DNA from: Janthinobacterium silvisoli
Lineage (GTDB): Bacteria > Pseudomonadota > Gammaproteobacteria > Burkholderiales > Burkholderiaceae_D
DNA: 64,000 bases
Direction of reading: 5' to 3'
NCBI RefSeq assembly: GCF_014200725.1
Contig: NZ_JACHCL010000001.1
Span: forward strand, 1,116,001 to 1,180,000
Shown one piece after another: positions 1 to 8,236 of this stretch. Each line of letters starts with the position of its first letter. Positions within the stretch are counted from its first letter, which is position 1. Below the pieces are notes generated by a model. It was not told the DNA's origin and searched no databases. It saw nothing but the letters and a program-made list of their open reading frames with translations. The position numbers and the translations under genes are program-made.

Positions 1-218
1 ACAAACCGCTGGTGCTTCTGAACACCTCGCCGCGCGCCACCCATGCACAGGCGGCACTGCGTGAAACGGTGTCCACCATGTCGGCCCGCGTGATCGACGA
101 CGCCTGCATCAGCCTTCCCCTGCTCGGTTCGGGACTTGATGCCGAAGGCATCGCCAGCGATCCGGTTTTGCGCCAGACCATACTCGATATGCTGCAACGC
201 ATCAGGGCATTTTTCTGA
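1..218 (+). CDS. NADPH-dependent FMN reductase-like protein (3' end only)
   Basis: The reading frame is open from the left edge (codons begin at position 3) to the TGA at 216-218, so only the last ~72 residues are present. The segment KPLVLLNTSPRATHAQAAL followed by a helix matches the C-terminal part of NAD(P)H-dependent FMN reductase/flavodoxin-fold proteins, in which the final beta strand (K-P-x-x-L-L-N-x-S-P-R) precedes the last helix. Family members reduce FMN or quinones with NADPH in the cytosol. An internal ATG at 12 is not the start because the conserved strand continues upstream of it. The assignment rests on a short fragment and is moderate. Confidence 0.6.
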   Translation, partial: KPLVLLNTSPRATHAQAALRETVSTMSARVIDDACISLPLLGSGLDAEGIASDPVLRQTILDMLQRIRAFF

Positions 219-284
219 CATCTTGCACGTTTCTCTAGGCATATCATCTAGTTTTACTACGCGTTTCTACTTAGTGGCTTCGGG

Positions 285-290
285 TATAAT
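285..290 (+). promoter_or_regulatory. Candidate -10 box upstream of the small gene at 320
   Basis: A perfect TATAAT lies 30 bases before the ATG at 320, in a short AT-richer gap after the flavin reductase-like gene. No good -35 is visible at the expected spacing (GTTTCT at 262-267 is poor). Confidence 0.4.
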
Positions 291-319
291 GGCAGCACTT
301 GTCATACATCCATCGCTCC

Positions 320-727
320 ATGACCGTCCTTAGTCACACCCATCCACTGGTGATCCAGCTGGAAAACGATTTACTGCCCCTGTTCCGTGCCGCCCTGCCC
401 GACATCGCCCACACGGCACCGCAGGCGCTGGCTTCCGTTTTTGCGTTTTCCGGTGGCAACGCCAGCGCCTTCCAGGATTATCATTTCGGCATTTCCTGCT
501 TGCTGGAACAGGTCTCGCCAGACAGCGCCGACGAAGTTGCCCTGCTGGTCAGCGTCACGGGCCTGGAACAAGCGGCGCAGCTGAGCGCCCAGGTCGCCTG
601 GGGCCCGCCCTCAAGCAAGATCGAAGCGCAGGCACACTTGCCCGCCGCCACGATGGCAGCGCTGCATGCGGCACTGCCGGAACTGATCACCGCCTTGCAG
701 CAAGCCGCGCAGCGGGGCCAGCCCTAG
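320..727 (+). CDS. Small hypothetical protein (135 aa)
   Basis: The protein is 135 residues, mostly helical and alanine-rich, with no signal peptide, membrane segment or recognisable catalytic motif. I chose ATG 320 (MTVLSHTHPLV) over an in-frame TTG at 299 because it sits 30 bases after a TATAAT box; the TTG start would fall almost on the expected transcription start. Codon use matches neighbouring genes, so it is probably a real cytosolic protein. It stands alone between the flavin reductase-like gene and the chemoreceptor. Function unknown. Confidence 0.7.
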   Translation: MTVLSHTHPLVIQLENDLLPLFRAALPDIAHTAPQALASVFAFSGGNASAFQDYHFGISCLLEQVSPDSADEVALLVSVTGLEQAAQLSAQVAWGPPSSKIEAQAHLPAATMAALHAALPELITALQQAAQRGQP

Positions 728-811
728 CCCGTCATCAAGCATTCATCTGCCGCTGGCACAATCACATCACATGGCCACCGCCGCCGTCTTCCATATCCAG
801 GATCAGCCTTC

Positions 812-2788
812 ATGCAACTGTCTTTAAATAGCAAAATCTGCGTCGCCGCCACCGCGCTGGCCATCCTGAGCCTGGGCATCACTGCGGCCGTAATCGGCTA
901 CCAGAGCAGCGCCCAGGCCGAAGGGGCCGCCATGGACCTGGCCCGCACCTCGGCCCGCGAAGCGTCGGGCGCGCTGCAGGCACGCATCGCCAGCAACCTG
1001 GCCAACATCACCAGCCTGGCCGGCGCCATGCGCAGCAGCAAGAGCGCCGACCTGCCCCTGCAGCGCGAACAGATCTACGAATTGAGCAAGGCCACCCTGG
1101 CCAGTTCCGATGACTTCATCGGCGCCATGGTGGCATGGGAACCAAACGCGCTCGACGGCAAGGATGCGGATTATGCCAACCAGCAACCGTATTACGACGC
1201 CAGCGGCCGTTTCATGCCCTACTGGACGCGCGGCAGCGATGGCAAGCTGCATGCCGAGCCCAATGTCTTTGGCCCCGGCGCGGGCGCCAATGACTGGTAC
1301 GACATCCCCAAGCGCACGGGTAAGGTGTTCTTTACAGAACCATATGTCTATCCAGTCGATGGCAAGAGTGTGCTGATGGCTTCGCTGGTGGCGCCCATCA
1401 TGATCGACGGCAGCTTCAAGGGCACGGCCAGCGCCGATTTCATGCTGACGCGGCTGGCAAAGATCCTGGCCGGCCTGCAAGTATTTGATGGCGGCAAGCT
1501 GGCCCTGATCTCGAATGGCGGCTTGTACGCCAGCAATCCCGTGCCTGAAAAGCTGGGCAAGAAAGCCGACGACTTGCCGCCTGCCGCACTGGACAAGGTG
1601 CGCCAGGGCCAGCCCTATGAATATGAAGACGGCAAGGGCCAGGTACATTTGCTGCAGCCGCTGCACATCCACCCCGACATCGCGCCGTGGAGCATCGAAC
1701 TGAGTTTTCCAAAAAGCGTGGCCACCGCACCCGCGCGCGAGCTGATGCGCTATACCCTGCTGATCGCGCTGCTGTGCGCTGCCGCCACGGCCGGCATCCT
1801 GGTGCTGGTGCTCAACCGCCTGACGCGGCCGCTGCGCACCTTGGGTGCAACCATGACGGACCTGTCCAGCGGCGACGCCGACCTGCGCGTCAAGCTCGAC
1901 GTGCGCGGCACCGACGAGCTGGCCGTCATCGGCAACGGTTTCAATCAATTCGTCGCCAAGATCCACGCCGTGCTGCTGCAGGTGCAGGCCAGCGCCGACA
2001 ACGTGGCCCGCGCCAGCGCCGAAATCGCCCAGGGCAATAATGATTTGTCGGCACGCACGGAACAGCAAGCCAGTTCGCTCGAAGAAACAGCTGCTTCGGT
2101 GGAAGAGCTGACGGGCACGGTCAGGGAAAACGCCGACCATGCGCGCCAGGCCAGGGAGCTGGCGGCCTCCGCCTCCGACGTGGCGCACAAGAGCGGTGTC
2201 GTGGTCGGCAAAGTCATCGCCACCATGACCTCGATCAACGATTCCTCGAACAAGATCGTCGACATCATCAGCGTCATCGATGGCATTGCCTTCCAGACCA
2301 ATATCCTGGCGCTGAACGCGGCTGTCGAAGCGGCGCGCGCCGGTGAACAGGGACGCGGCTTTGCCGTCGTCGCCACGGAAGTGCGCAACCTGGCACAACG
2401 GTCAAGCGCGGCAGCCAAGGAAATCAAGCTGCTGATCGATGATTCCGTGGGCAAGGTAGCTGCTGGCAGCAAGCTGGTCGATGAAGCGGGCGCGACGATG
2501 GAGCAAGTGGTCGACAGCGTGCGCAAAGTCACGACCATCATGGCCGACATCAGCGTGGCGACCAGCGAGCAAAGCGACGGCATCGCGCAAGTGAACCAGG
2601 CGCTGGCGCAAATGGATGGCGTGACACAACAAAATGCCGCCCTGGTGGAAGAAGCGGCGGCTGCCGCCGAAAGCCTGCAAGACCAGGCGCATCACCTGGC
2701 GGAGGTGGTGGGCGTCTTCAAGCTGGGCAGGCAAGTGCGCCAGGCGCCAGCGGCAATGGCAAAAGTGGCGCCACCAGCTGATAACTGA
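812..2788 (+). CDS. Methyl-accepting chemotaxis protein with periplasmic dCache domain
   Basis: This is a 658-residue transmembrane chemoreceptor that would relay periplasmic ligand binding to CheA/CheW. TM1 spans about residues 8-30, followed by a ~280-residue periplasmic region with Cache features (W-x-D-x-P pattern around 160-175), TM2 at about 311-335, then HAMP to about 390. The cytoplasmic signalling domain contains the conserved hairpin tip near residues 489-530 ([18 protein letters not shown], then [15 protein letters not shown]). The C-terminus lacks an NWETF-type pentapeptide, so CheR/CheB would not be tethered there. It appears monocistronic. Ligand unknown; dCache receptors of this type often bind amino acids or organic acids. 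Confidence 0.95.
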   Translation: MQLSLNSKICVAATALAILSLGITAAVIGYQSSAQAEGAAMDLARTSAREASGALQARIASNLANITSLAGAMRSSKSADLPLQREQIYELSKATLASSDDFIGAMVAWEPNALDGKDADYANQQPYYDASGRFMPYWTRGSDGKLHAEPNVFGPGAGANDWYDIPKRTGKVFFTEPYVYPVDGKSVLMASLVAPIMIDGSFKGTASADFMLTRLAKILAGLQVFDGGKLALISNGGLYASNPVPEKLGKKADDLPPAALDKVRQGQPYEYEDGKGQVHLLQPLHIHPDIAPWSIELSFPKSVATAPARELMRYTLLIALLCAAATAGILVLVLNRLTRPLRTLGATMTDLSSGDADLRVKLDVRGTDELAVIGNGFNQFVAKIHAVLLQVQASADNVARASAEIAQGNNDLSARTEQQASSLEETAASVEELTGTVRENADHARQARELAASASDVAHKSGVVVGKVIATMTSINDSSNKIVDIISVIDGIAFQTNILALNAAVEAARAGEQGRGFAVVATEVRNLAQRSSAAAKEIKLLIDDSVGKVAAGSKLVDEAGATMEQVVDSVRKVTTIMADISVATSEQSDGIAQVNQALAQMDGVTQQNAALVEEAAAAAESLQDQAHHLAEVVGVFKLGRQVRQAPAAMAKVAPPADN

Positions 2789-2936
2789 GAAACCTTTTAA
2801 TCAGACCTCAGCTTTACAGGAAGATTCCCCTATTTGTTGAGGACAGAGCCTTTAATAATTCCTGATGCCGGCACCCTTTTCCCATACAAAGGGGTGTCCG
2901 GATACTTTTGGATAGTTTTCAAAAAGAAATATTTCC

Positions 2937-2942
2937 TATAAT
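2937..2942 (+). promoter_or_regulatory. -10 box of the first tandem lipoprotein gene
   Basis: TATAAT followed by CG, 50 bases before the ATG at 2987. The same TATAATCG with a similar G/C-rich leader containing ACGGCACGC recurs before the paralogue at 3764, which supports it as a real, duplicated promoter. Confidence 0.55.
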
Positions 2943-2986
2943 CGGGCGCGCCCACGGCACGCCACTTTGCCGTTGATAGGAAATAC

Positions 2987-3595
2987 ATGAAAAAGACTCT
3001 GATTGTTGCCGCTTGTTCAACCTTGCTGGCCGCCTGCGGCGGTGGCGGGAGCGACTCCTCCTCCCCGGTCAATAACACCCCCGCCCTTACCCCCCTGTCC
3101 GTTTACGCTGGCACCTGGCAATCGCCTTGCGACGATTACGAAATCGATACCCTGACCCTCTCGAACAAGGCAGATGGAAGCCTGGAAGTCACGATCAAGG
3201 CTGAGCACTTCCAGTCGGCGAGCTGCGCCGGCGCACCTATCGCCACGCAAACCACGACGACCAATCCTTCGATCAGCTATCTCAGCACGGCAGACACAGC
3301 TGTGCAGGCTGGCATCGGCAAACCGCCCACGACCACCCGCATCGACAAAGTCAATATCAATATCCCGCCACATAACGTCGTCGTCACCGGTCCTGGCGTT
3401 CAGCGTGTGGTCGAAAGCGGCCAGGCAAAGTGGTGCTTCAACGTGAATAGCACTTCCCGTACCTGTATCGATGATCCAGGCACAACGACTGCACAGGCAA
3501 GTACCGGCGGCATGTACATCAGCGGCAACACGCTGTATCTGCTCTCGCCGACGGGCCCAACCTACACGGTAGACGAGTTCTACACGCGCAAGTAA
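2987..3595 (+). CDS. Putative lipoprotein, tandem copy 1
   Basis: A 202-residue exported protein with a clear lipobox: MKKTLIVAACSTLLAAC, Cys17 as the lipidation site, followed by a Gly/Ser-rich tether (GGGGSDSSS) and probable outer-membrane anchoring. The mature part begins with a YAGTWQSPCDDYE segment and later has an NVNSTSRTCID segment; conserved cysteines could form disulfides. No enzyme motif is recognisable. The next gene (3764-4378) is a paralogue with the same layout (SWQADCDDHE, C-I-D/Y-D-E/PGT). The promoter and leader are duplicated too, so this is a tandem gene duplication, each copy with its own promoter. Function unknown. Confidence 0.85.
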   Translation: MKKTLIVAACSTLLAACGGGGSDSSSPVNNTPALTPLSVYAGTWQSPCDDYEIDTLTLSNKADGSLEVTIKAEHFQSASCAGAPIATQTTTTNPSISYLSTADTAVQAGIGKPPTTTRIDKVNINIPPHNVVVTGPGVQRVVESGQAKWCFNVNSTSRTCIDDPGTTTAQASTGGMYISGNTLYLLSPTGPTYTVDEFYTRK

Positions 3596-3709
3596 ACACG
3601 CCCCGATCCAGGAGCCGGCCCGGCAGGCGGCTCCACCCCTCCCCTGCAGGCTCAGATGGCCTTACATGAAATGCAATATTAGGAGAGAATTTCCCCCAAT
3701 TAACAATTC

Positions 3710-3715
3710 TATAAT
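3710..3715 (+). promoter_or_regulatory. -10 box of the second tandem lipoprotein gene
   Basis: TATAATCG 54 bases before the ATG at 3764, with downstream CATACGGCACGCATA resembling the leader of copy 1. A GGGAG ribosome-binding site is at 3754-3758. Confidence 0.5.
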
Positions 3716-3763
3716 CGCCAGGCGCATACGGCACGCATACCTGCCGCTTACCTGGGAGTTCGA

Positions 3764-4378
3764 ATGCAAAAAAACTGGGCGATATTACTTGCAACAAGCG
3801 CTGCATTGCTGGCTGGCTGCGGCGGAGGCGGTAGTAATAATAGTGATTCCGTACAGCCGGCCGGCCAAGCATTGGCTGGCTATGTAGGATCATGGCAAGC
3901 CGACTGCGACGACCACGAACGCGAGAGCGCCGTCATTACCTTATCGCCATCGGGCAACGGTTCGATCGATATTGCCACCACCAGCAATTACTACAGCGGC
4001 CGCGATTGCTCCGGCGCGCTGCTGGCAACACAAACGATCAGCGCAAAAATATCCGCCAGCCCGAATGGCACCGTCGATACCAGCGTCAAGCTGTCGGCAA
4101 ACACAGCAGCGTCTACCATTACCGTCAACAAGATCAACTCCACGCTGCCCCAGTATCAGCTGTCGGTGACGGGCCCCGGCGTCAAATACGTCACCATCGC
4201 CAACCAGCAGCAATGGTGCATCGACTTCGGCAACGGCTCAAGCACATGCATCTATGATGAAGGTACACAAAAAGCCCAGACGAATACGGGTGGACTGTAC
4301 TTGCGTGGCAATGAAATGTTTGTACTGGGCACAACATCGACTGGTTTTGCATTCGACACGCGCTACGTCCGGCAATAA
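3764..4378 (+). CDS. Putative lipoprotein, tandem copy 2
   Basis: A 204-residue paralogue of the preceding gene. The signal peptide MQKNWAILLATSAALLAGC gives Cys19 as the lipidation site, followed by GGGGSNNSDS. Shared features with copy 1 are the Y-x-G-x-W-Q-x-x-C-D-D motif after the tether, a V-T-G-P-G-V segment (LSVTGPGVKYV here, VVTGPGVQRVV in copy 1), a tryptophan-cysteine pair (Q-W-C-I-D), and a C-terminal GG-L/M-Y-L/I-x-G-N segment. The start is supported by GGGAG six bases upstream. Sequence divergence is substantial, so the duplication is not recent. Function unknown; likely periplasm-facing envelope protein. Confidence 0.85.
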   Translation: MQKNWAILLATSAALLAGCGGGGSNNSDSVQPAGQALAGYVGSWQADCDDHERESAVITLSPSGNGSIDIATTSNYYSGRDCSGALLATQTISAKISASPNGTVDTSVKLSANTAASTITVNKINSTLPQYQLSVTGPGVKYVTIANQQQWCIDFGNGSSTCIYDEGTQKAQTNTGGLYLRGNEMFVLGTTSTGFAFDTRYVRQ

Positions 4379-4427
4379 GTCAGCGCTGATCCACCGCTAG
4401 CCGCACTGCCAAAGCGGCCAGCCACAA

Positions 4428-4452
4428 CCCGGGTGACGTCATGCTACCCGGG
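4428..4452 (+). terminator. Strong GC hairpin after the lipoprotein pair
   Basis: Perfect 7-bp arms CCCGGGT / ACCCGGG surround an 11-base loop that itself contains the palindrome TGACGTCA. There is no U-run, so it may act as a processing or stabilising 3' structure rather than a classical terminator. Confidence 0.35.
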
Positions 4453-4557
4453 CATACGCGGCACGTCCCTTACGGACCGCATCACACTTCCCTTTCCCCT
4501 GCACCAAATAAAGCGGCCCTCAAGCCTGGCATTCGCATGAATACTATAAAAACAACT

Positions 4558-4573
4558 TTATTTATATAAATAA
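4558..4573. repeat. 16-bp perfect AT palindrome upstream of the PEP-CTERM gene
   Basis: TTATTTAT / ATAAATAA, a perfect palindrome in an AT-rich island in the intergenic region (about 4540-4630). It is a possible regulator site or a DNA bending/unwinding element near the promoter. Confidence 0.4.
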
Positions 4574-4593
4574 CACATGATTATTTTCATTAT

Positions 4594-4612
4594 GATAATA
4601 TTGATCGTTATC
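4594..4612. promoter_or_regulatory. Fur-box-like site
   Basis: The 19 bases here (GATAATATTGATCGTTATC) match 15 of 19 positions of the classical Fur box consensus GATAATGATAATCATTATC, including both outer GATAAT/TTATC arms. The site lies 39 bases before the ATG at 4651 and overlaps the only AT-rich promoter-like stretch. Iron repression of the downstream gene is an inference. Confidence 0.4.
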
Positions 4613-4650
4613 AAAAAGAAACCGTTTTTTACTTCCACAGGGGAAATACC

Positions 4651-5733
4651 ATGTTCACACGCATCTCAGCATTGTGTATCGCCGCCACCCTGAGCGCCCT
4701 GATCGGAGCCCAGGCCAGCGCATCGCCGTCTTACTCGGCAAGAGGCCTGTCCTGGGACTATGGGATAGAAAGCAATCTCAGCGGCATTAATCAGCTGGCA
4801 CACACCATCGGCACCAGCTATGGCAGCGGCATCATGCCTGCCGCCACCAACTGGGGCGCCATCGCCGGTAGCATGGGCACGAATAACGAATATTTAAGCT
4901 GGGGCACGGGCTTGAACGACGCCGGTCTCGCTTCCGGCTACACTCTGGCCTATGTCGGCAGCTACAACTACACCGTCGCCATGGTCGGCAAGAAGTTGAT
5001 GTATGCAGACGCCAGCATCGAGAGCAACGCCTACGGCATCAATAATCACGGCGTGGCGGTGGGTTATGCCAAAGCCTTTACCACCGGCAACCCAAAATTC
5101 GATATGGGCAAACCCAATCACGCCACCGTATGGACGAATCTGACGGCGACCGACATCCACCCGGTGGGCGCCACCAACAGCTATGCGCGCAGTATCAACG
5201 ATGCGGGCCAGATCGCCGGCGAAGTCGATGGCGTCATCACGCGCTGGGACAATGGCACGGCCAGCTACCTGGCTGCCGGCAAGGCGGCGGGCATCAATAG
5301 CCTGGGCGCCGTCGCCGGTACCAGCAATGGCAACGTGATGGTCTGGGATAGCCTGGGCGCACACAACCTGGGTGCGGGCACGGCAGGCGCCATCAACGCG
5401 CTGGGCCAGGTGGTGGGCAGCGCGAATGGGCGCGCGACCCTGTGGAGCGATGGACTGGTCTACGACCTGAACAGTTTCCTCAGCGCCGCCGTGCTCAACG
5501 CCGGCTGGCTGCTGTATGAAGCCACCGGCATCAACGACGCGGGCTATATCGCCGCCAATGGCTACAACAGCCTGCTCGGCATGCGCCAGGGCTATTTGCT
5601 GTCGCCAATCTCGCTGCTGGCGCCCGTGCCGGAAGCGCAAACCTGGGCCATGCTGCTGGCGGGGCTGTGCCTGGTCGGCATGACCACGCGCCGGCGCAAG
5701 ATCGCTGCGCATCAAAGGCCTCTGATGAGTTAG
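4651..5733 (+). CDS. PEP-CTERM sorted HAF-repeat protein
   Basis: A 360-residue secreted protein: N-terminal signal peptide (cleavage after ...IGAQASA), at least six HAF-type repeats of the form GIN-x-x-G-x-V-x-G (GINNHGVAVGYA, SINDAGQIAGEV, GINSLGAVAGTS, AINALGQVVGSA, GINDAGYIAANG). The C-terminal PEP-CTERM signal is VPEAQTWAMLLAGLCLVG followed by TTRRRK. PEP-CTERM proteins are processed by exosortase/EpsH systems and associate with the exopolysaccharide matrix; no exosortase is in this window. The ATG has a good AGGGGAAA ribosome-binding site. A Fur-box-like site lies just upstream. The repeat region probably forms a beta-propeller-like fold (family inference). Confidence 0.9.
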   Translation: MFTRISALCIAATLSALIGAQASASPSYSARGLSWDYGIESNLSGINQLAHTIGTSYGSGIMPAATNWGAIAGSMGTNNEYLSWGTGLNDAGLASGYTLAYVGSYNYTVAMVGKKLMYADASIESNAYGINNHGVAVGYAKAFTTGNPKFDMGKPNHATVWTNLTATDIHPVGATNSYARSINDAGQIAGEVDGVITRWDNGTASYLAAGKAAGINSLGAVAGTSNGNVMVWDSLGAHNLGAGTAGAINALGQVVGSANGRATLWSDGLVYDLNSFLSAAVLNAGWLLYEATGINDAGYIAANGYNSLLGMRQGYLLSPISLLAPVPEAQTWAMLLAGLCLVGMTTRRRKIAAHQRPLMS

Positions 5734-5797
5734 TGTGCAAGATCGAACATACATTGCAAAAATTGAAAGCTAGACTGTCTAAAAACAGGAGCTTGCA

Positions 5798-6823
5798 ATG
5801 TTTGTTACTGACTCAATCGTATTGGCTATCACCAGCTTTAACTCGGAAATCCTGCAAGCCTTGCCACCCATGGAAGGCTTGCGGTATCTGCTCGATGCTG
5901 GCCTCGGCACGCTGCCCCGGCCCGGACATGGCGCCACCTTGCAACGCTGGCAGGCGCTGGCGGCCGTCGCTGCTGTCGACCTGAGCCTGCTCAAATTGTA
6001 TGAAGCCCATACCGATGCGCTGGCCATCCTGGCCGAACTCGATAGCGCAGGCCCCGGCGCGCCGGCTGGCAGCAGTTGGGGCGTCTGGTGCGCGGAAATG
6101 CCGGGCACGCGGCTCAGGCTGCGCAAGGCGCAGGATGGACATTACCTGTTGGATGGACGCAAAGCCTGGTGTTCGGGTGCCAGCGGGCTCACCCACGCGC
6201 TTGTCAGTTGCTGGAATGAGCAAGACCAGGCTTGCCTGGCCAGCGTCGTATTGACGCAAGCAGGTGTACACGTCACCGACGAAGGCTGGCAAGCAGTCGG
6301 CATGGCAGCCTGCGCCAGCGTCGACGTGGAATTTACGGGCGCACACGCTTTCCCCATAGGCCAGCCCGGCGCCTATCTGGCACGGCCAGGCTTCTGGCAT
6401 GGCGGAGCCGGTATCGCAGCCGCCTGGTATGGCGCCGCCAGCGCGGTCGCCAGCCATCTGCATGCGCGCGCCCAGCGTGCGGCACCCGACGCCATGCGCC
6501 TGGCGCAACTGGGACAGATCGATTGCACGCTGCGCGCCAGCGCTGCCCTGCTGCGCGAGGGTGCGGCCGAGATCGATCTGCATCCGCAGCGTGATGCGAT
6601 GGAACTGGCGCTGCGCCTGCGCCTGGTGGTGGAAGACGCCGCCACGCTGGTACTACAGCTAGCGACACGTGCACTGGGCGCCGGCCCCTTGTGCCGCGAT
6701 GCCCGATTCGCGCGCCTGGCAGCTGACCTGCCTGTATTCCTGCGCCAAAGCCATGCCGAGCGCGACCAGGCCAGCCTGGGCGGCATCATCGCTGGTGCCC
6801 AAGACCATCCCTGGTCACTCTGA
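5798..6823 (+). CDS. Acyl-CoA dehydrogenase-fold protein (cluster gene 1)
   Basis: A 341-residue cytosolic protein with the acyl-CoA dehydrogenase layout: helical N-domain, middle beta domain (GVWCAEMPGTRLRL, YLLDGRKAWCSGASG, VDVEFTGAHAFPIG) and C-terminal four-helix domain (RDARFARLAADLPVFLRQ). It is shorter than typical members (~380 aa), and I cannot find the usual GG-x-GY-x-x-E segment carrying the catalytic glutamate; the corresponding place reads RALGAGPLCRDARF. It may be a divergent dehydrogenase or a flavin-dependent enzyme of the same fold. AGGAG precedes the ATG. The next three genes follow with 1-nt spacing and two ATGA overlaps, so it is the first gene of a four-gene operon with deacetylase, methyltransferase and glycosyltransferase. 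Confidence 0.85.
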   Translation: MFVTDSIVLAITSFNSEILQALPPMEGLRYLLDAGLGTLPRPGHGATLQRWQALAAVAAVDLSLLKLYEAHTDALAILAELDSAGPGAPAGSSWGVWCAEMPGTRLRLRKAQDGHYLLDGRKAWCSGASGLTHALVSCWNEQDQACLASVVLTQAGVHVTDEGWQAVGMAACASVDVEFTGAHAFPIGQPGAYLARPGFWHGGAGIAAAWYGAASAVASHLHARAQRAAPDAMRLAQLGQIDCTLRASAALLREGAAEIDLHPQRDAMELALRLRLVVEDAATLVLQLATRALGAGPLCRDARFARLAADLPVFLRQSHAERDQASLGGIIAGAQDHPWSL

Positions 6824-6824
6824 T

Positions 6825-7595
6825 ATGCACATCCCATTCCAGCCGCAAGAACGCCGCATCGAAGGCGTGGGCACCACCGACCAGCAGTGGCAAGCATGGC
6901 CGGGGCTAGCGCTCATCCCCACGATCACCGCGCATGCACTGGCGCCGCCAGGCAGGCGGGTGGTCATCGTCGCACCGCATCCCGATGATGAAGTCCTCGC
7001 CTGCGGCGGTTTGCTGCAATTGCTGGTGGCGCAAGGTAATTATATGGTGCTCGTTGCCGTCACCGACGGCGATGCCAGCCACCCCGGATCGACATTATGG
7101 CCGCCAGAACGCTTGCGCCGCATGCGCCCGCTGGAGTCGGCGCAATCCCTTGCGGCACTGGGCGTGGCATTCAACAATTGCGTGCGCATGCGCCTGCCGG
7201 ACGGCGGCGTGACAGGGCAGCTCACGCGCTTGCGCACCCGCCTGGCGGAAATGCTGCATCCTGGCGACATCGTACTGACCACCTGGCGTCTCGATGGCCA
7301 TCCAGACCATGAAGCCTGCGGCCTGGCTTGCGCTTTGGCCACCGCCGACAGCGGCGCCAGCTTGGTAGAAATGCCGGTCTGGACCTGGCACTGGGCCATC
7401 CCGGGCGATATACAAGTGCCGTGGCAGCGCGCACACCGCCTGCTGCTTCCCGACGCGGTGCTACGGCGCAAGCGCACGGCCCTTCACTGCTTTGCCAGCC
7501 AGATGCAGGCTGACACATCGACGGGACAGCCGCCCATCGTTGCCCCCCATGCGCTAGAGCGCCTGCTACATCCTTATGAGGTCTATTTTCTATGA
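6825..7595 (+). CDS. PIG-L/LmbE family deacetylase (cluster gene 2)
   Basis: A 256-residue zinc-dependent N-deacetylase of the PIG-L/LmbE superfamily. The metal-binding signature PHPDDE occurs near residue 53 and the second motif GHPDHEA near residue 160, giving the expected His-Asp-Asp-...-His ligand set. Family members remove acetyl groups from GlcNAc-containing substrates (GlcNAc-PI, GlcNAc-inositol, bacillithiol precursors). ATG 6825 lies one base after the stop of the previous gene, which suggests translational coupling; an upstream in-frame ATG at 6669 falls wholly inside the dehydrogenase gene and is unlikely. The C-terminus ends in LLHPYEVYFL. Likely acts on the sugar product of the GT2 gene at 8233. 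Confidence 0.92.
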   Translation: MHIPFQPQERRIEGVGTTDQQWQAWPGLALIPTITAHALAPPGRRVVIVAPHPDDEVLACGGLLQLLVAQGNYMVLVAVTDGDASHPGSTLWPPERLRRMRPLESAQSLAALGVAFNNCVRMRLPDGGVTGQLTRLRTRLAEMLHPGDIVLTTWRLDGHPDHEACGLACALATADSGASLVEMPVWTWHWAIPGDIQVPWQRAHRLLLPDAVLRRKRTALHCFASQMQADTSTGQPPIVAPHALERLLHPYEVYFL

Positions 7596-8236
7596 ACCCG
7601 TCTATCAACATGGATGAACAGCGCCGTGCTTATTTTGCGCGGTTGTACCACGACAGCGCCGACCCTTGGCAAGTTCGCCAACGCTGGTACGAGGAGCGCA
7701 AGCGCGCCCTGCTGCTGGCCTGCCTGCCGCAGCAACACTACCGTAACGCCTATGAGCCAGGTTGCGGCAATGGCGAATTGACCGCCGCGCTGGCGCAGCG
7801 CTGCGAACGCATGCTGGCGGCCGACATGTCGGAGCAAGCGCTGCAACTGGCGCAACGACGGCTGGCAGATGCCGGCCTGGGCGACAAGGTTCATTTTGAG
7901 CAGCATCGCTTGCCACAGGATTGGCCGCGCCAGGGCTTGGGTATAGAAAAATTCGACCTGATCGTGATCAGCGAGATCGCCTACTATCTGTCATCGGAAG
8001 AACTGGCGCAGGTGGCAGAGCAATGCGCCGCCAGCTTGGCTCACGGCGGCAGCATCGTGCTGTGCCACTGGCGAGCGCCATTTGTGCAACGGATGCAATC
8101 GACCGTATGCGTGCACGCCGCTTTTCAAAATATCGCCACCTTGCACCAGTTATTGCACCACGAAGAAGCGGATTTTTTGCTGGGCGTCTGGTCCAGCGAT
8201 GCGCGCTCGGTGGCGCAGCGCGAAGGTTTCGCATGA
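7592..8236 (+). CDS. NodS-like SAM-dependent methyltransferase (cluster gene 3)
   Basis: A 214-residue class I methyltransferase. The N-terminal YFARLYHDSADPWQVRQRWYE resembles NodS-type proteins (S-D-P-W-x-x-x-x-x-x-Y-E), followed by the SAM-binding motif YEPGCGNGELT (about residues 51-61), the acidic motif II (AADMSEQAL) and FDLIVISEIAYYLS as motif IV/post-IV. NodS methylates the free amino group of deacetylated chito-oligosaccharides; with a PIG-L deacetylase immediately upstream, methylation of a newly exposed sugar amine is a plausible role (inference). It overlaps the preceding and following genes by four bases (ATGA) on each side, indicating translational coupling. Confidence 0.9.
   Translation: MNPSINMDEQRRAYFARLYHDSADPWQVRQRWYEERKRALLLACLPQQHYRNAYEPGCGNGELTAALAQRCERMLAADMSEQALQLAQRRLADAGLGDKVHFEQHRLPQDWPRQGLGIEKFDLIVISEIAYYLSSEELAQVAEQCAASLAHGGSIVLCHWRAPFVQRMQSTVCVHAAFQNIATLHQLLHHEEADFLLGVWSSDARSVAQREGFA

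Noticed and set aside
824-2398. 524-codon minus-strand frame opposite the chemoreceptor
   Set aside because: Antisense to a complete chemoreceptor with conserved signalling tip; no own start signals.
3600-3645. Terminator after the first lipoprotein gene
   Set aside because: GAGCC / GGCTC arms with a 12-base loop are short and no U-run follows; too weak to list.
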